Source: Hyphomicrobiales bacterium
GTDB lineage: Bacteria > Pseudomonadota > Alphaproteobacteria > Rhizobiales > JAJFHB01
Assembly (NCBI GenBank): GCA_021775795.1
Contig: JAJFHB010000589.1
Span: 1-11,752 of the forward strand
Length of the DNA: 11,752 bases
Direction: 5' to 3'
The position numbers and the translations under genes are program-made. Shown here one piece after another: positions 1 through 6,408 of this stretch (its first letter is position 1; each line of letters opens with the position of its first letter). The notes under the pieces were generated by a model. That model was not told where the DNA came from and made no database searches. It saw only the letters and a list, made by a program, of their open reading frames with translations.

Positions 1-751
1 ACTGTTCCAGCATATGACGCATGCCGTTCTCGCCGCCGGAGAGATGGAACGTCAGACAGGTGCCCATCAGCGCCCAGCGGAGGCCGGGGCCGTAGATGAT
101 TGCATCATCAAGCTCCCCGGTGGTGGCGACGTCGTCGTTTACAAGATGAAGAACCTCTCGCCACAATGCTTCCTGCAGGCGGTCCGAGAGATGGCCATCG
201 ATCTCATTGCGCACCTTTAGAACCTGCATGCCGATGCGTTCGTAGAATGCCGATGCCAGATCCACACGGTCGCCTGAAGACTTTGCCCCCGGTACCACTT
301 CAACGAGCGGCAGCAGATAGACGGGGTTGAAAGGGTGGCCAACAATGACCCGCTCGGGGTGGTGTTCACAGTTTTCCTGCAGAACGCTTGGCATGTATCC
401 AGAGGTGCTGGAGGAAATGATCACATGCGCCGGCGCCATTGCATCCATATCGGCAAACAGGCGCTTTTTGAGATCTTCACGCTCCGGCGCGCTTTCCTGC
501 ACGAAGTCAGCTTTGCCCATCGCTTCTTCAAGAGAGGGCGTAAAGGACAATGTGCCCGGTTCGGGGAGGGGGGCTGACACAAGCTTCAAAGCGGAAGGCC
601 AGGCGTTTTCAATTGCCGCCCGCAGTTTTGCTTCTGCCCCGGGTGCTGGATCCGTCGCAATGACGTCCAGCCCGCGGACCAGACAACGAGTTGCCCAGCC
701 GGCACCGATGACGCCGGTGCCGACAACGGCTACAGTTTTAATGTCAGCCAT
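1..751 (-). CDS. cdhA: L-carnitine 3-dehydrogenase, C-terminus cut by window edge
   Basis: Reading the minus strand from the ATG at 751 gives 250 codons with no stop before the left edge. The protein would oxidise L-carnitine to 3-dehydrocarnitine with NAD+ in the cytoplasm. The visible part has an N-terminal Rossmann motif GTGVIGAGWA (residues 11-20), an STSG stretch (115-118), the 3-hydroxyacyl-CoA dehydrogenase motif GHPFNP (138-143) followed by a conserved LPLVEVV run, and an all-helical C-terminal half containing DRLQEALWRE (190-199). This is the 3-hydroxyacyl-CoA dehydrogenase fold, and the cdhC neighbour narrows it to carnitine dehydrogenase. A GGGAAGAGG ribosome site lies in the 14-base gap after cdhC, so the two are surely co-transcribed. 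In many alphaproteobacteria this enzyme carries a fused betainyl-CoA thioesterase domain; whether this one does cannot be seen. The alternative is a generic 3-hydroxybutyryl-CoA dehydrogenase. Confidence 0.9.
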   Translation of the reverse strand, partial: MADIKTVAVVGTGVIGAGWATRCLVRGLDVIATDPAPGAEAKLRAAIENAWPSALKLVSAPLPEPGTLSFTPSLEEAMGKADFVQESAPEREDLKKRLFADMDAMAPAHVIISSSTSGYMPSVLQENCEHHPERVIVGHPFNPVYLLPLVEVVPGAKSSGDRVDLASAFYERIGMQVLKVRNEIDGHLSDRLQEALWREVLHLVNDDVATTGELDDAIIYGPGLRWALMGTCLTFHLSGGENGMRHMLEQ

Positions 752-765
752 GCCTCTTCCCGCCG

Positions 766-1656
766 CTAGTGCCGTGTGGGCAGTTCGAGGATTTCGCGTG
801 CTTCATCGGGGCTTGCAATCTGACCACCCAAAGTCTGGATAAGCCCGACGGCTTTTTCTGTCAGGCTGCCGTTCGATGCGTAAACGCCTTTTTCCAGATA
901 AAGGTTATCTTCAAGGCCGACCCGAACGTGGCCGCCAAGAAGAGTTGCCTGAGCCACCATCTGGAACTGGTAACGGCCGATGCCAAAACCGGCCCAAACG
1001 GCGTTGTCGGGAAGCTGGCTAACCAGATAGCCCATGGTTTGTGGATTGACCGGTGCTCCCCAGGGAATGCCAAGACAAAGCTGAAACATGGGCGGATTGC
1101 CGATGAGGCCTTCTTCGCACATTTGCTTTGCAAACCAGAGATTACCGCTGTCAAAGATTTCCATCTCCGGCTTGACGCCATATTCACCGATGAGCTTCGC
1201 CTGGGTGCGCAGCTGATTGGGAGTCTGAATGACAATCGTGTCCCCATCTCCGAAATTCAAAGAACCGCAATCGAGGGTGCAGATCTCCGGCTTCAGAGCT
1301 TCAACGTGCAGAAGCCGTTCAACGGGGCCAACGAGATCGGTCTGCGGACCAAACTCTGATGGTGTTTCACCCTGGCCGACTTCTACGTCACCGCCCATGC
1401 CGGCGGTGAGATTGATCACCACTTCCTTGTTCTTGTCGCGGATGCGTTCCATGACTTCCCGATACAGCGAAACATCCCGGGAACCCTTGCCCGTTTCGGG
1501 GTTGCGGACGTGACAGTGAACGATTGCTGCACCAGCAGAGGCTGCTTCAAGGGCGGAGTTTGCAATCTGCTCCGGTGTCACGGGGATGGCTGGGTGCTTG
1601 TCGACGGTGTCTCCGGCTCCGGTAACGGCGCAGGTAATAATGGTCTTGGGGGTCAT
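766..1656 (-). CDS. cdhC: 3-dehydrocarnitine cleavage enzyme (BKACE, DUF849 family)
   Basis: This 296-residue protein belongs to the beta-keto acid cleavage enzyme family (DUF849), metal-dependent TIM barrels that move the acyl part of a beta-keto acid onto CoA. The carnitine member converts 3-dehydrocarnitine and acetyl-CoA into betainyl-CoA and acetoacetate. Visible signatures are the N-terminal strand [10 protein letters not shown] (5-14), the zinc-binding HCH pair (His47 and His49), INLTAGMGG (81-89), and HVRVGLEDN (243-251), where Glu249 matches the family's conserved acidic residue. Length is typical. The ATG at 1656 has an excellent AGGAGGA ribosome site seven bases upstream. The substrate is inferred from the adjacent dehydrogenase and the divergent GlxA/CdhR-type regulator, an arrangement known from Pseudomonas cdhCAB. 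The BKACE family includes many other substrate types, so the family call is firmer than the substrate. Confidence 0.92.
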   Translation of the reverse strand: MTPKTIITCAVTGAGDTVDKHPAIPVTPEQIANSALEAASAGAAIVHCHVRNPETGKGSRDVSLYREVMERIRDKNKEVVINLTAGMGGDVEVGQGETPSEFGPQTDLVGPVERLLHVEALKPEICTLDCGSLNFGDGDTIVIQTPNQLRTQAKLIGEYGVKPEMEIFDSGNLWFAKQMCEEGLIGNPPMFQLCLGIPWGAPVNPQTMGYLVSQLPDNAVWAGFGIGRYQFQMVAQATLLGGHVRVGLEDNLYLEKGVYASNGSLTEKAVGLIQTLGGQIASPDEAREILELPTRH

Positions 1657-1829
1657 GGGTGGTTCCTCCTGGCTTCGTGATTGTCATTGCACAAAATTGA
1701 AGCTGATCGATATTGGCCACAATCCTATGGCAACATGAAACTTCGTTTTGATTTGAATCGCCAATAATTTGATTTAGAACGACATTTGCCCGCGAATTGT
1801 TTTCACCCACCCACGACAGGTGCATGGCC
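1657..1829. promoter_or_regulatory. Divergent cdhC/cdhR control region
   Basis: This A+T-rich spacer must hold the promoters of both the minus-strand cdhC-cdhA unit and the plus-strand regulator. An imperfect inverted repeat, TTGGCCA with TATGGCAA, lies at 1713-1733. A direct repeat of TTTGATTT lies at 1747-1754 and 1768-1775 and is listed separately. No convincing -35/-10 pair stands out for either direction, which is common for activator-dependent promoters. The region is therefore called on its position and repeats, not on a recognised promoter. Confidence 0.6.
1747..1781. promoter_or_regulatory. Direct repeat, candidate AraC-type operator
   Basis: TTTGATTTGAATCG at 1747-1760 is repeated as TTTGATTTAGAACG at 1768-1781. 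The first eight bases are identical and the period is 21 bp, two helical turns. Known AraC-family regulators such as AraC bind two direct half-sites about 21 bp apart. The regulator encoded alongside has an AraC-type DNA-binding domain. The assignment to that protein is inference. Confidence 0.45.
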
Positions 1830-2795
1830 ATGCAGGAGGTCGTTTTCGTCCTTCTTCCGAAGTTTTCGATGATTGCGCTTTATGGCGCGCTCGAACCCTT
1901 GCGGCTGGTCAATCGATTTACCGGCGACGCGTTCACCTGGAAATTTGTGTCGCTCGATGGTGAGCCGGTGGCGGCGAGCAACGAAATACCGGTTTCTGTT
2001 TCGGGGGCGCTGGAAGATGAAGTGCGTCCCAACCTGGTGATTTGTTGTGCAAGCTACGAGCCTGAGCCGCTTCTTCAACGGCCACTGCTGGCGCAGGTGC
2101 GCAGGTTGGCGCGGCAGGGCGTGTGGCTGGGCGGCGTTGACACAGGCCCCTTCGTGCTGGCCCAGGCGGGAGTGCTCGACGGCTATCGCGCCACCTGTCA
2201 CTGGGAAAGCCTGCCGGGTTTTCGGGAAACCTATCCGCGAATAGAAGTGTCCAGTGCGTTGTATGAGATCGACCGCAACCGTTTGACGTGTGCGGGCGGT
2301 GCGGCGGCAATTGATATGATGCTCGAATATATCGCTGCGAACTACGGGCGCGCCCTGTCCATTTCGATTGCAGACCAGTTGTTGCATTTCAGATTTACCG
2401 ATGGCTCCGGCGATGCTCGTCTGCCGGCGGATATCCGCTATCAGATTGAAGATACCCGTCTGCTGACCATCGTCGAATCAATGGAGCAGAATGTCGAAGA
2501 ACCGCTTGCCTCGGGAGAACTTGCAGCCCTTGGCGGAATTTCGGTGCGCCAAATGGAGCGCCTGTTCGCACGTCATTTGGCGGTGCGGCCGCGGAAATTT
2601 TACCAACGCCTGAGGCTGGAACGGGCCGAACGGCTTTTGAATTACAGCCATATGAGCGTCACAGATGTCGCGGTAACCTGCGGTTTTCCAAGCCTTGAGC
2701 ACTTTACGCGCAGCTATCGCACCCAGTTTGGCTTGCCGCCCTCTCTACATCGCCGCCGCACGGTCGATACCGGCAGCACGCTGGCTCGAAAGTGA
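1830..2795 (+). CDS. cdhR: GlxA/CdhR-type regulator (DJ-1/PfpI-like domain plus AraC HTH)
   Basis: This 321-residue transcription factor has two domains. Residues 1 to about 165 form a class I glutamine amidotransferase-like (DJ-1/PfpI) sensor domain, opening with EVVFVLLPKFSMIALYGALE and containing CHWE (123-126) and CAGGAAAIDMM (154-164). Residues about 228-310 form an AraC double helix-turn-helix, with LAALGGISVRQMERLF and the second helix pair around VTDVAVTCGFPSLEHF. In Pseudomonas, CdhR of this family activates the carnitine operon, and this gene is divergent from cdhC-cdhA, so that role is likely here. The position that often carries Cys in the DJ-1 domain reads VDTGP (103-107), so it is probably a ligand sensor and not an enzyme. 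The ATG at 1830 is chosen because GACAGG ends nine bases upstream; the ATG at 1824 is in frame but too close to it. Confidence 0.85.
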   Translation: MQEVVFVLLPKFSMIALYGALEPLRLVNRFTGDAFTWKFVSLDGEPVAASNEIPVSVSGALEDEVRPNLVICCASYEPEPLLQRPLLAQVRRLARQGVWLGGVDTGPFVLAQAGVLDGYRATCHWESLPGFRETYPRIEVSSALYEIDRNRLTCAGGAAAIDMMLEYIAANYGRALSISIADQLLHFRFTDGSGDARLPADIRYQIEDTRLLTIVESMEQNVEEPLASGELAALGGISVRQMERLFARHLAVRPRKFYQRLRLERAERLLNYSHMSVTDVAVTCGFPSLEHFTRSYRTQFGLPPSLHRRRTVDTGSTLARK

Positions 2796-2817
2796 AGGGT
2801 CATGGAACGAAGATTCG

Positions 2818-2847
2818 TTGACGAATGCACCCGAATTAATTTACGAA
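2818..2847 (+). promoter_or_regulatory. Weak candidate promoter for the envelope operon
   Basis: TTGACG (2818-2823) and TACGAA (2842-2847) are separated by 18 bases in the 77-base gap before the MlaC-like gene. The -35 element matches the sigma70 consensus at five of six positions and the -10 at only three. A short inverted repeat, AACGA/TCGTT (2806-2819), overlaps its upstream edge. It has no T-tract, so it is not a convincing terminator for the regulator gene. Confidence 0.3.
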
Positions 2848-2872
2848 TTCGCGCAGCAGGAATGAGGCTTCA

Positions 2873-3490
2873 GTGAGTATATCGAGACGAAGTACCGATA
2901 ATGGCCGAATGGGCCTGAGCCGTCGCAGCATTATGGCAGGTGCTGCCGCTGCTTTGGGCCTGGGTGCGGCTTCTGTCACATCCAGTTTGGCATCGGGTGA
3001 TGCGGTTGCGGATTACATGAACGAAATCCGCGGCCCACTGCTGCGCGCCGCACAGAGTGCGTCCCGCGGTTCCTTTCGCCGGGTTATCCGCTCTTATGCG
3101 GACATTGCGGGCATTGCCATCTATTCGCTCGGTTCTTACAGCGAAGGCCTCGCCCGTTCGCAGCGCACTGAATATTACAATGGTGTCGTGCGTTACATGT
3201 CTCACTATTTTTCTTCCATGGCAGAGGAGTACCGCGTCGAGAATGCCGGTGTAACAGGCGAAAGCTGGCAGGAAGGCGACAGTTACTTCATCAACACCCG
3301 GATCTATCTCGAAAGCGGAACGACCTACAATGTGCGCTGGGAATTGATCAAGGACGGCAGCAGCTACAAGATCAAGAATGTCCGGGTGCTCGGATTTTGG
3401 TTGGCATGGTTTCAAAGGCAACAGTTTCAGGACTTCATATCTTCACGTGGCGGCAGCGTGAATGCGCTGGTGACAGCGCTCAATCCATAA
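2873..3490 (+). CDS. MlaC/Ttg2D-like periplasmic lipid-binding protein, Tat-type signal
   Basis: The 205-residue product resembles the MlaC/Ttg2D (toluene tolerance, PF05494) family, whose members carry phospholipids across the periplasm between outer- and inner-membrane Mla complexes. Residues 16-21 (SRRSIM) and the hydrophobic stretch to about residue 40 form a twin-arginine-type signal, with probable cleavage after SSLAS. The mature part shows family features: FRRVIRSYADIAG near 68-80 and the C-terminal pattern of a strand with YKIKNVRVLG (165-174), then QRQQFQDFISSRGG and NALVTAL. The usual small-residue segment after VLG is replaced here by FWLAWF, which is aromatic-rich and could alter the lipid pocket. 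The GTG start is favoured by GAGG five bases upstream; an in-frame ATG at 2909 lacks a good ribosome site. It leads a three-gene operon with two membrane proteins and no other Mla component. Confidence 0.72.
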   Translation: MSISRRSTDNGRMGLSRRSIMAGAAAALGLGAASVTSSLASGDAVADYMNEIRGPLLRAAQSASRGSFRRVIRSYADIAGIAIYSLGSYSEGLARSQRTEYYNGVVRYMSHYFSSMAEEYRVENAGVTGESWQEGDSYFINTRIYLESGTTYNVRWELIKDGSSYKIKNVRVLGFWLAWFQRQQFQDFISSRGGSVNALVTALNP

Positions 3491-3520
3491 TCACCGCCGG
3501 ACAAACCTTAGGAGGGGCCA

Positions 3521-3937
3521 ATGGATCTCGTGCGTAAGCTTGGGATTGCCTATTTCTTCATGTTCGTTGGCGTGGTGGTGCTGGGTTACATCCCGGGCGT
3601 AAATGATGAAAACGGCATGATGTTCGGGCTCTTTGAGCTCGACCTCTATGACGATAGCCTGCATCTCGCATCGGGCATCTGGGCGGGCATTTCAGCGCTC
3701 ATCTCACGAAACGCCACGGTCTTTTACTTCAAGCTTTTCGGCGTTCTGTATTTCCTGGACGGGGTGATGGGATTTTTTGTCGGCAGTGGCTATCTCGACT
3801 TCGGCATCTTCATCAATGGTGTTCTCGATCTCGACCTGACCACGCGCTTCTTTGCCAACCTTCCCCACCTCTTGATCGGTGGCTTTGCAATCTTCTTCGG
3901 CTTTGTGCTTTCGAAGAAGACCGCTGGCGAAGCGTAA
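3521..3937 (+). CDS. Small four-helix membrane protein, DUF4383-like
   Basis: This 138-residue inner-membrane protein has four hydrophobic helices at about 6-25, 44-62, 65-88 and 111-131, and a short charged C-terminus (SKKTAGEA). The second and fourth helices begin with similar motifs, DDSLHLASG (44-52) and FANLPHLLIG (111-120), so the protein looks like two related two-helix halves, each with one His at the membrane edge. This pattern recalls DUF4383-type proteins, but I cannot confirm membership. A strong AGGAGG ribosome site precedes the ATG. It lies 30 bases after the MlaC-like gene and ends four bases before the next start, so the three genes are almost certainly co-transcribed. Function is unknown; a partner or channel for the neighbouring exported proteins is only a guess. 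Confidence 0.8.
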   Translation: MDLVRKLGIAYFFMFVGVVVLGYIPGVNDENGMMFGLFELDLYDDSLHLASGIWAGISALISRNATVFYFKLFGVLYFLDGVMGFFVGSGYLDFGIFINGVLDLDLTTRFFANLPHLLIGGFAIFFGFVLSKKTAGEA

Positions 3938-3941
3938 CTCC

Positions 3942-5054
3942 ATGCGATGGGTGCGCAAGTTTGTCTGGCTTCTTGTCATCATGGTCATTCTGTCGGCCAT
4001 TCCGGCGGCACTCATGGGTGTTTCCTGCAGGGGGACATGGACAAACTCTTCCCTGACGCGCGAGCGCATTCTTGATGCGGTGCCAGCCTCGGCTGCGGAT
4101 GTAGAGGTTAGTTATCTGCGTGATGAAGCCCGCACCTATCTGACGTTTCCCGAATGGTTCATCGTTTATGTGTCCCAGGACTATGGCGCTTGGCTGGAAG
4201 ACCGCCGCCCCAGCGGCTTTCCATATTTCACGGCGGCCTATGATTTCTGGAAGAGCTACTGCGGCGTCACTCGTGTGACGACTGCCCGCTACGATTTTGA
4301 TGTGGGCACGCACGTGATGATTTATGTCATCGGCGTGAGCCACTCGTGGGAATACATCTTCAAGGGTATCTACGAGAACACGCTTGGACGTCTGTTTGAA
4401 GTTTTAGCTTCGGGAACCGTGACGGAAGAAGAAGTCTATGCCCAGGAAGTTGCAGAGGACTATGGCGCCTTTCTGAACACGACGCCCTGGTACGAATATC
4501 CCTTCTTCGACAAGCTTCAGGGCCTTTGGAGTGAGACGTCGTTCGGTGGCGATGGTGTGGTGCGCAAGTGGGAGCGCAAAGTTGTCTTGTCGCTGGAGTA
4601 CCTCATCAAGGCCGGTTATGGAGCCGCCATAGCGACGGCGACTGGCGCAGCCTATGCGCCGGCTGAGCTCGAAATTCTGCTTGTCACTGGCCCCGTACCA
4701 CAACCGGTTCTGGACGCAGAACCTGATGTGGAAGTGGTCAGCAGGCTGAGCAGTCAACAGTGGTTGTTGCAGGTTCCGCGCTATGCAGCCTTCACCCGGC
4801 TGATGGCGCTTTTTGCCAACACCGGTGTCGGCGTGCAGGAAATCGCTGGTAACGGCGACATTCTCATCACGGCCCTTATGCCGGGCGATACCGGTAAGAA
4901 TGTGCAATCAGCAGAACCCATTTTCGAGATGGGCATTGCCATAGACGATGAGCTAAAGCGTGTGGGCTATCGTGTTCCAGTTACGAGAATTTCTGATTTG
5001 CTGCAGGAGATCGATGGGGCAGGCGGCGTCTTTGAGCATGCCTATGATTATTAG
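3942..5054 (+). CDS. Membrane-anchored conserved protein of unknown function
   Basis: The 370-residue product has one N-terminal membrane segment (about 7-26) ahead of a large, probably periplasmic domain. I do not recognise a characterised family. Conspicuous features are an aromatic block TYLTFPEWFIVYVSQDYGAW (65-84), GFPYFTAAYDFWKSYC (92-107), a His/Trp cluster GVSHSWEYIFKGIYE (131-145), and TPWYEYPFFDKLQGLW (181-196). The density of Trp, Tyr and Phe suggests a hydrophobic ligand or membrane-surface contact. Cys29 follows GVS but does not fit a lipobox, so a signal anchor is likelier than a lipoprotein. A more polar C-terminal portion begins near 240. The ATG at 3942 starts four bases after the previous stop, implying translational coupling; the in-frame GTG at 3879 lies deep in the preceding gene and was not used. 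Confidence 0.78.
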   Translation: MRWVRKFVWLLVIMVILSAIPAALMGVSCRGTWTNSSLTRERILDAVPASAADVEVSYLRDEARTYLTFPEWFIVYVSQDYGAWLEDRRPSGFPYFTAAYDFWKSYCGVTRVTTARYDFDVGTHVMIYVIGVSHSWEYIFKGIYENTLGRLFEVLASGTVTEEEVYAQEVAEDYGAFLNTTPWYEYPFFDKLQGLWSETSFGGDGVVRKWERKVVLSLEYLIKAGYGAAIATATGAAYAPAELEILLVTGPVPQPVLDAEPDVEVVSRLSSQQWLLQVPRYAAFTRLMALFANTGVGVQEIAGNGDILITALMPGDTGKNVQSAEPIFEMGIAIDDELKRVGYRVPVTRISDLLQEIDGAGGVFEHAYDY

Positions 5055-5188
5055 ACCATCTGATTTCCGATGATGCCTGTGTCTTTGCACATGCCAAACC
5101 CTACTGGAAAATTTGATAAGCAGCCTTTCACTGGCCCAGGAAAAGCGCCCAAGGTGGAGAATTGCCACCTGCTTCAAAAAGGCTGTCT
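5055..5188 (+). promoter_or_regulatory. Spacer with a leader hairpin before the glycosyltransferase gene
   Basis: This 134-base gap separates the envelope operon from the lower-G+C glycan genes. Near its end, AGGTGG (5152-5157) and CCACCT (5165-5170) form a perfect six-pair stem with a seven-base loop, 18 bases before the start codon. There is no T-tract, so it is not a standard terminator; it could mask or space the AAAAGG ribosome site that follows. A TTGCAC at 5085-5090 could serve as a -35 element, but the -10 that would go with it is poor. Confidence 0.35.
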
Positions 5189-6277
5189 ATGAGGAAGTTT
5201 GGATTTGTGGTGGGCCCGGCGTTGGGGCATGTCAGCAGACTGCTGGCCGTGGCAGTTGGCTTTCAACCTGCTGATGATGTGCATGTTACATTCATCGTGC
5301 CGGATACGACACGTTATCTCGGCCTGATTAGATCGCATGGCTTTGACGTTGTTCCGGTAATGATCTCGTCGCCAGAAATGCACGACGGTCGTGAGCAGTT
5401 TAGTTCGGCGCTTGAGGATCTATTCGCCAAGTACGAGTTTGATCTTATTGTTCAGGATTTGGACCCGTTGCGCTGGATGGCGACAGTGAGATGGCCTCCA
5501 TCAATTCCTCGTGCCATCGTGACGAATGTCTATTTGACTCATCTCGCTCAAACACAAACCTGGCAGGGCGACAACTTTGCCGCTCAATCTCCGCAGATTG
5601 ACCATAGCCGCAAGGAAAAGGGCCTCCCAAAGTTGAACTCCGCCGATGATCTGTATCAAGCTGATCGGGTGCTCCTTGCTGATCCGCTGGCAGTTACGAA
5701 TCTATACGGTGATCTTCCGCAAACTTTTGTCGCCTGTGGTGCTTGTTATTGGGAAGAGGAGGGGGAATTGCCTTGCGAACTTGATGGCGTTTCGGACCTC
5801 TTGGTCGTGTCTGCAGGCTCAATCGGTCGCGTCTTGCTGGCCGATGGATATCTCAAACAGATGAAGGACTTATGCGGGGCAAAATCTGTGGTCTATGTCG
5901 GCTCTCGCGTTGACCATCTGGAAGAGAATTCTCTCATCGATCACTGTTATGAGTGGATGTCTCTTGGACCGTTGCTGGATCAGGCAAGAATGGTTGTTAC
6001 TCACGGAGGAGCGGGTTCCACATATCAGGCTTTGGCGCGAGGCATTCCTGTTTGCGTTTGTTCGAGCTCTCAGAACCACAATATTCTTGGCCAGATACTT
6101 GAAAAACTTGGAGTAGGGTTTGTTAAGGCCGAAGGCGAGCCGTTGCCACTGGATCAAATGCGGGAGTTTATTCAAACAACGGTAGCGGTCCGAAACTTGG
6201 CGATGCAGATGAAGCAGGAAAATGGGCCGAACAACATCCGGCGTGCGCTATTGGCCATGGCGGCTGCGCCGTTCTGA
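5189..6277 (+). CDS. UDP-sugar glycosyltransferase, GT1/GT28-like
   Basis: This 362-residue protein has the GT-B architecture of UGT/MurG-type glycosyltransferases. The N-terminal acceptor half opens with FGFVVGPALGHVSRL (4-18), containing the GHxxR loop. The C-terminal donor half carries the nucleotide-sugar motif THGGAGSTYQALARGIP (271-287), with His272 as the diphosphate-binding residue, and ends the box with QN (295-296). It should transfer a sugar from an activated donor to a lipid or small-molecule acceptor at the inner face of the membrane. No signal or membrane helix is visible. The ATG at 5189 follows AAAAGG at good spacing; the in-frame TTG at 5162 lies in a hairpin and has no ribosome site. 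Codon choice is more A+T-rich than in flanking genes, as in the two sulfotransferase genes downstream. Donor and acceptor cannot be read from sequence. Confidence 0.85.
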   Translation: MRKFGFVVGPALGHVSRLLAVAVGFQPADDVHVTFIVPDTTRYLGLIRSHGFDVVPVMISSPEMHDGREQFSSALEDLFAKYEFDLIVQDLDPLRWMATVRWPPSIPRAIVTNVYLTHLAQTQTWQGDNFAAQSPQIDHSRKEKGLPKLNSADDLYQADRVLLADPLAVTNLYGDLPQTFVACGACYWEEEGELPCELDGVSDLLVVSAGSIGRVLLADGYLKQMKDLCGAKSVVYVGSRVDHLEENSLIDHCYEWMSLGPLLDQARMVVTHGGAGSTYQALARGIPVCVCSSSQNHNILGQILEKLGVGFVKAEGEPLPLDQMREFIQTTVAVRNLAMQMKQENGPNNIRRALLAMAAAPF

Positions 6278-6408
6278 AATTTACCCTGTTTGCACAAACA
6301 ACTGATCAGTATGTTTGGTAGCGTTGGATTTGTTTGGGAGGCAAGGTAAAACGCGATACTGGCGGCGTTGTCTCGAGTAACGTGAGACAAGAGACACAGG
6401 GCGATCCA
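6278..6408 (+). promoter_or_regulatory. Spacer with several inverted repeats before the sulfotransferase pair
   Basis: The gap holds three symmetrical elements: TGTTTG/CAAACA at 6287-6300, the perfect ten-base palindrome ACTGATCAGT at 6301-6310, and TTGTCTC/GAGACAA at 6368-6390 with a nine-base loop. The first two abut each other just after the glycosyltransferase stop. None has a following T-tract. They may be operators or RNA hairpins; no clear promoter was found. Confidence 0.35.

Noticed and set aside
327..842. Long plus-strand open frame opposite the carnitine dehydrogenase gene
   Set aside because: It lies antisense to a clearly coding Rossmann-fold gene and its translation has low-complexity Ser/Ala/Pro-rich composition with no motif.
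769..1359. 196-codon plus-strand frame opposite cdhC
   Set aside because: It is a shadow of the conserved BKACE gene and has no ribosome site.
1803..2387. 194-codon minus-strand frame opposite the GlxA/CdhR-type regulator gene
   Set aside because: It is antisense to a gene with intact DJ-1-like and AraC domains, and shows no recognisable features.
2806..2819. AACGA/TCGTT hairpin as a terminator of the regulator gene
   Set aside because: The five-pair stem is A+T-rich and is not followed by a T-tract.
3879..3941. GTG-initiated extension of the 370-residue membrane protein
   Set aside because: It overlaps the preceding gene by 59 bases and would put a basic, non-conserved stretch ahead of the membrane anchor; the ATG at 3942 is better placed.
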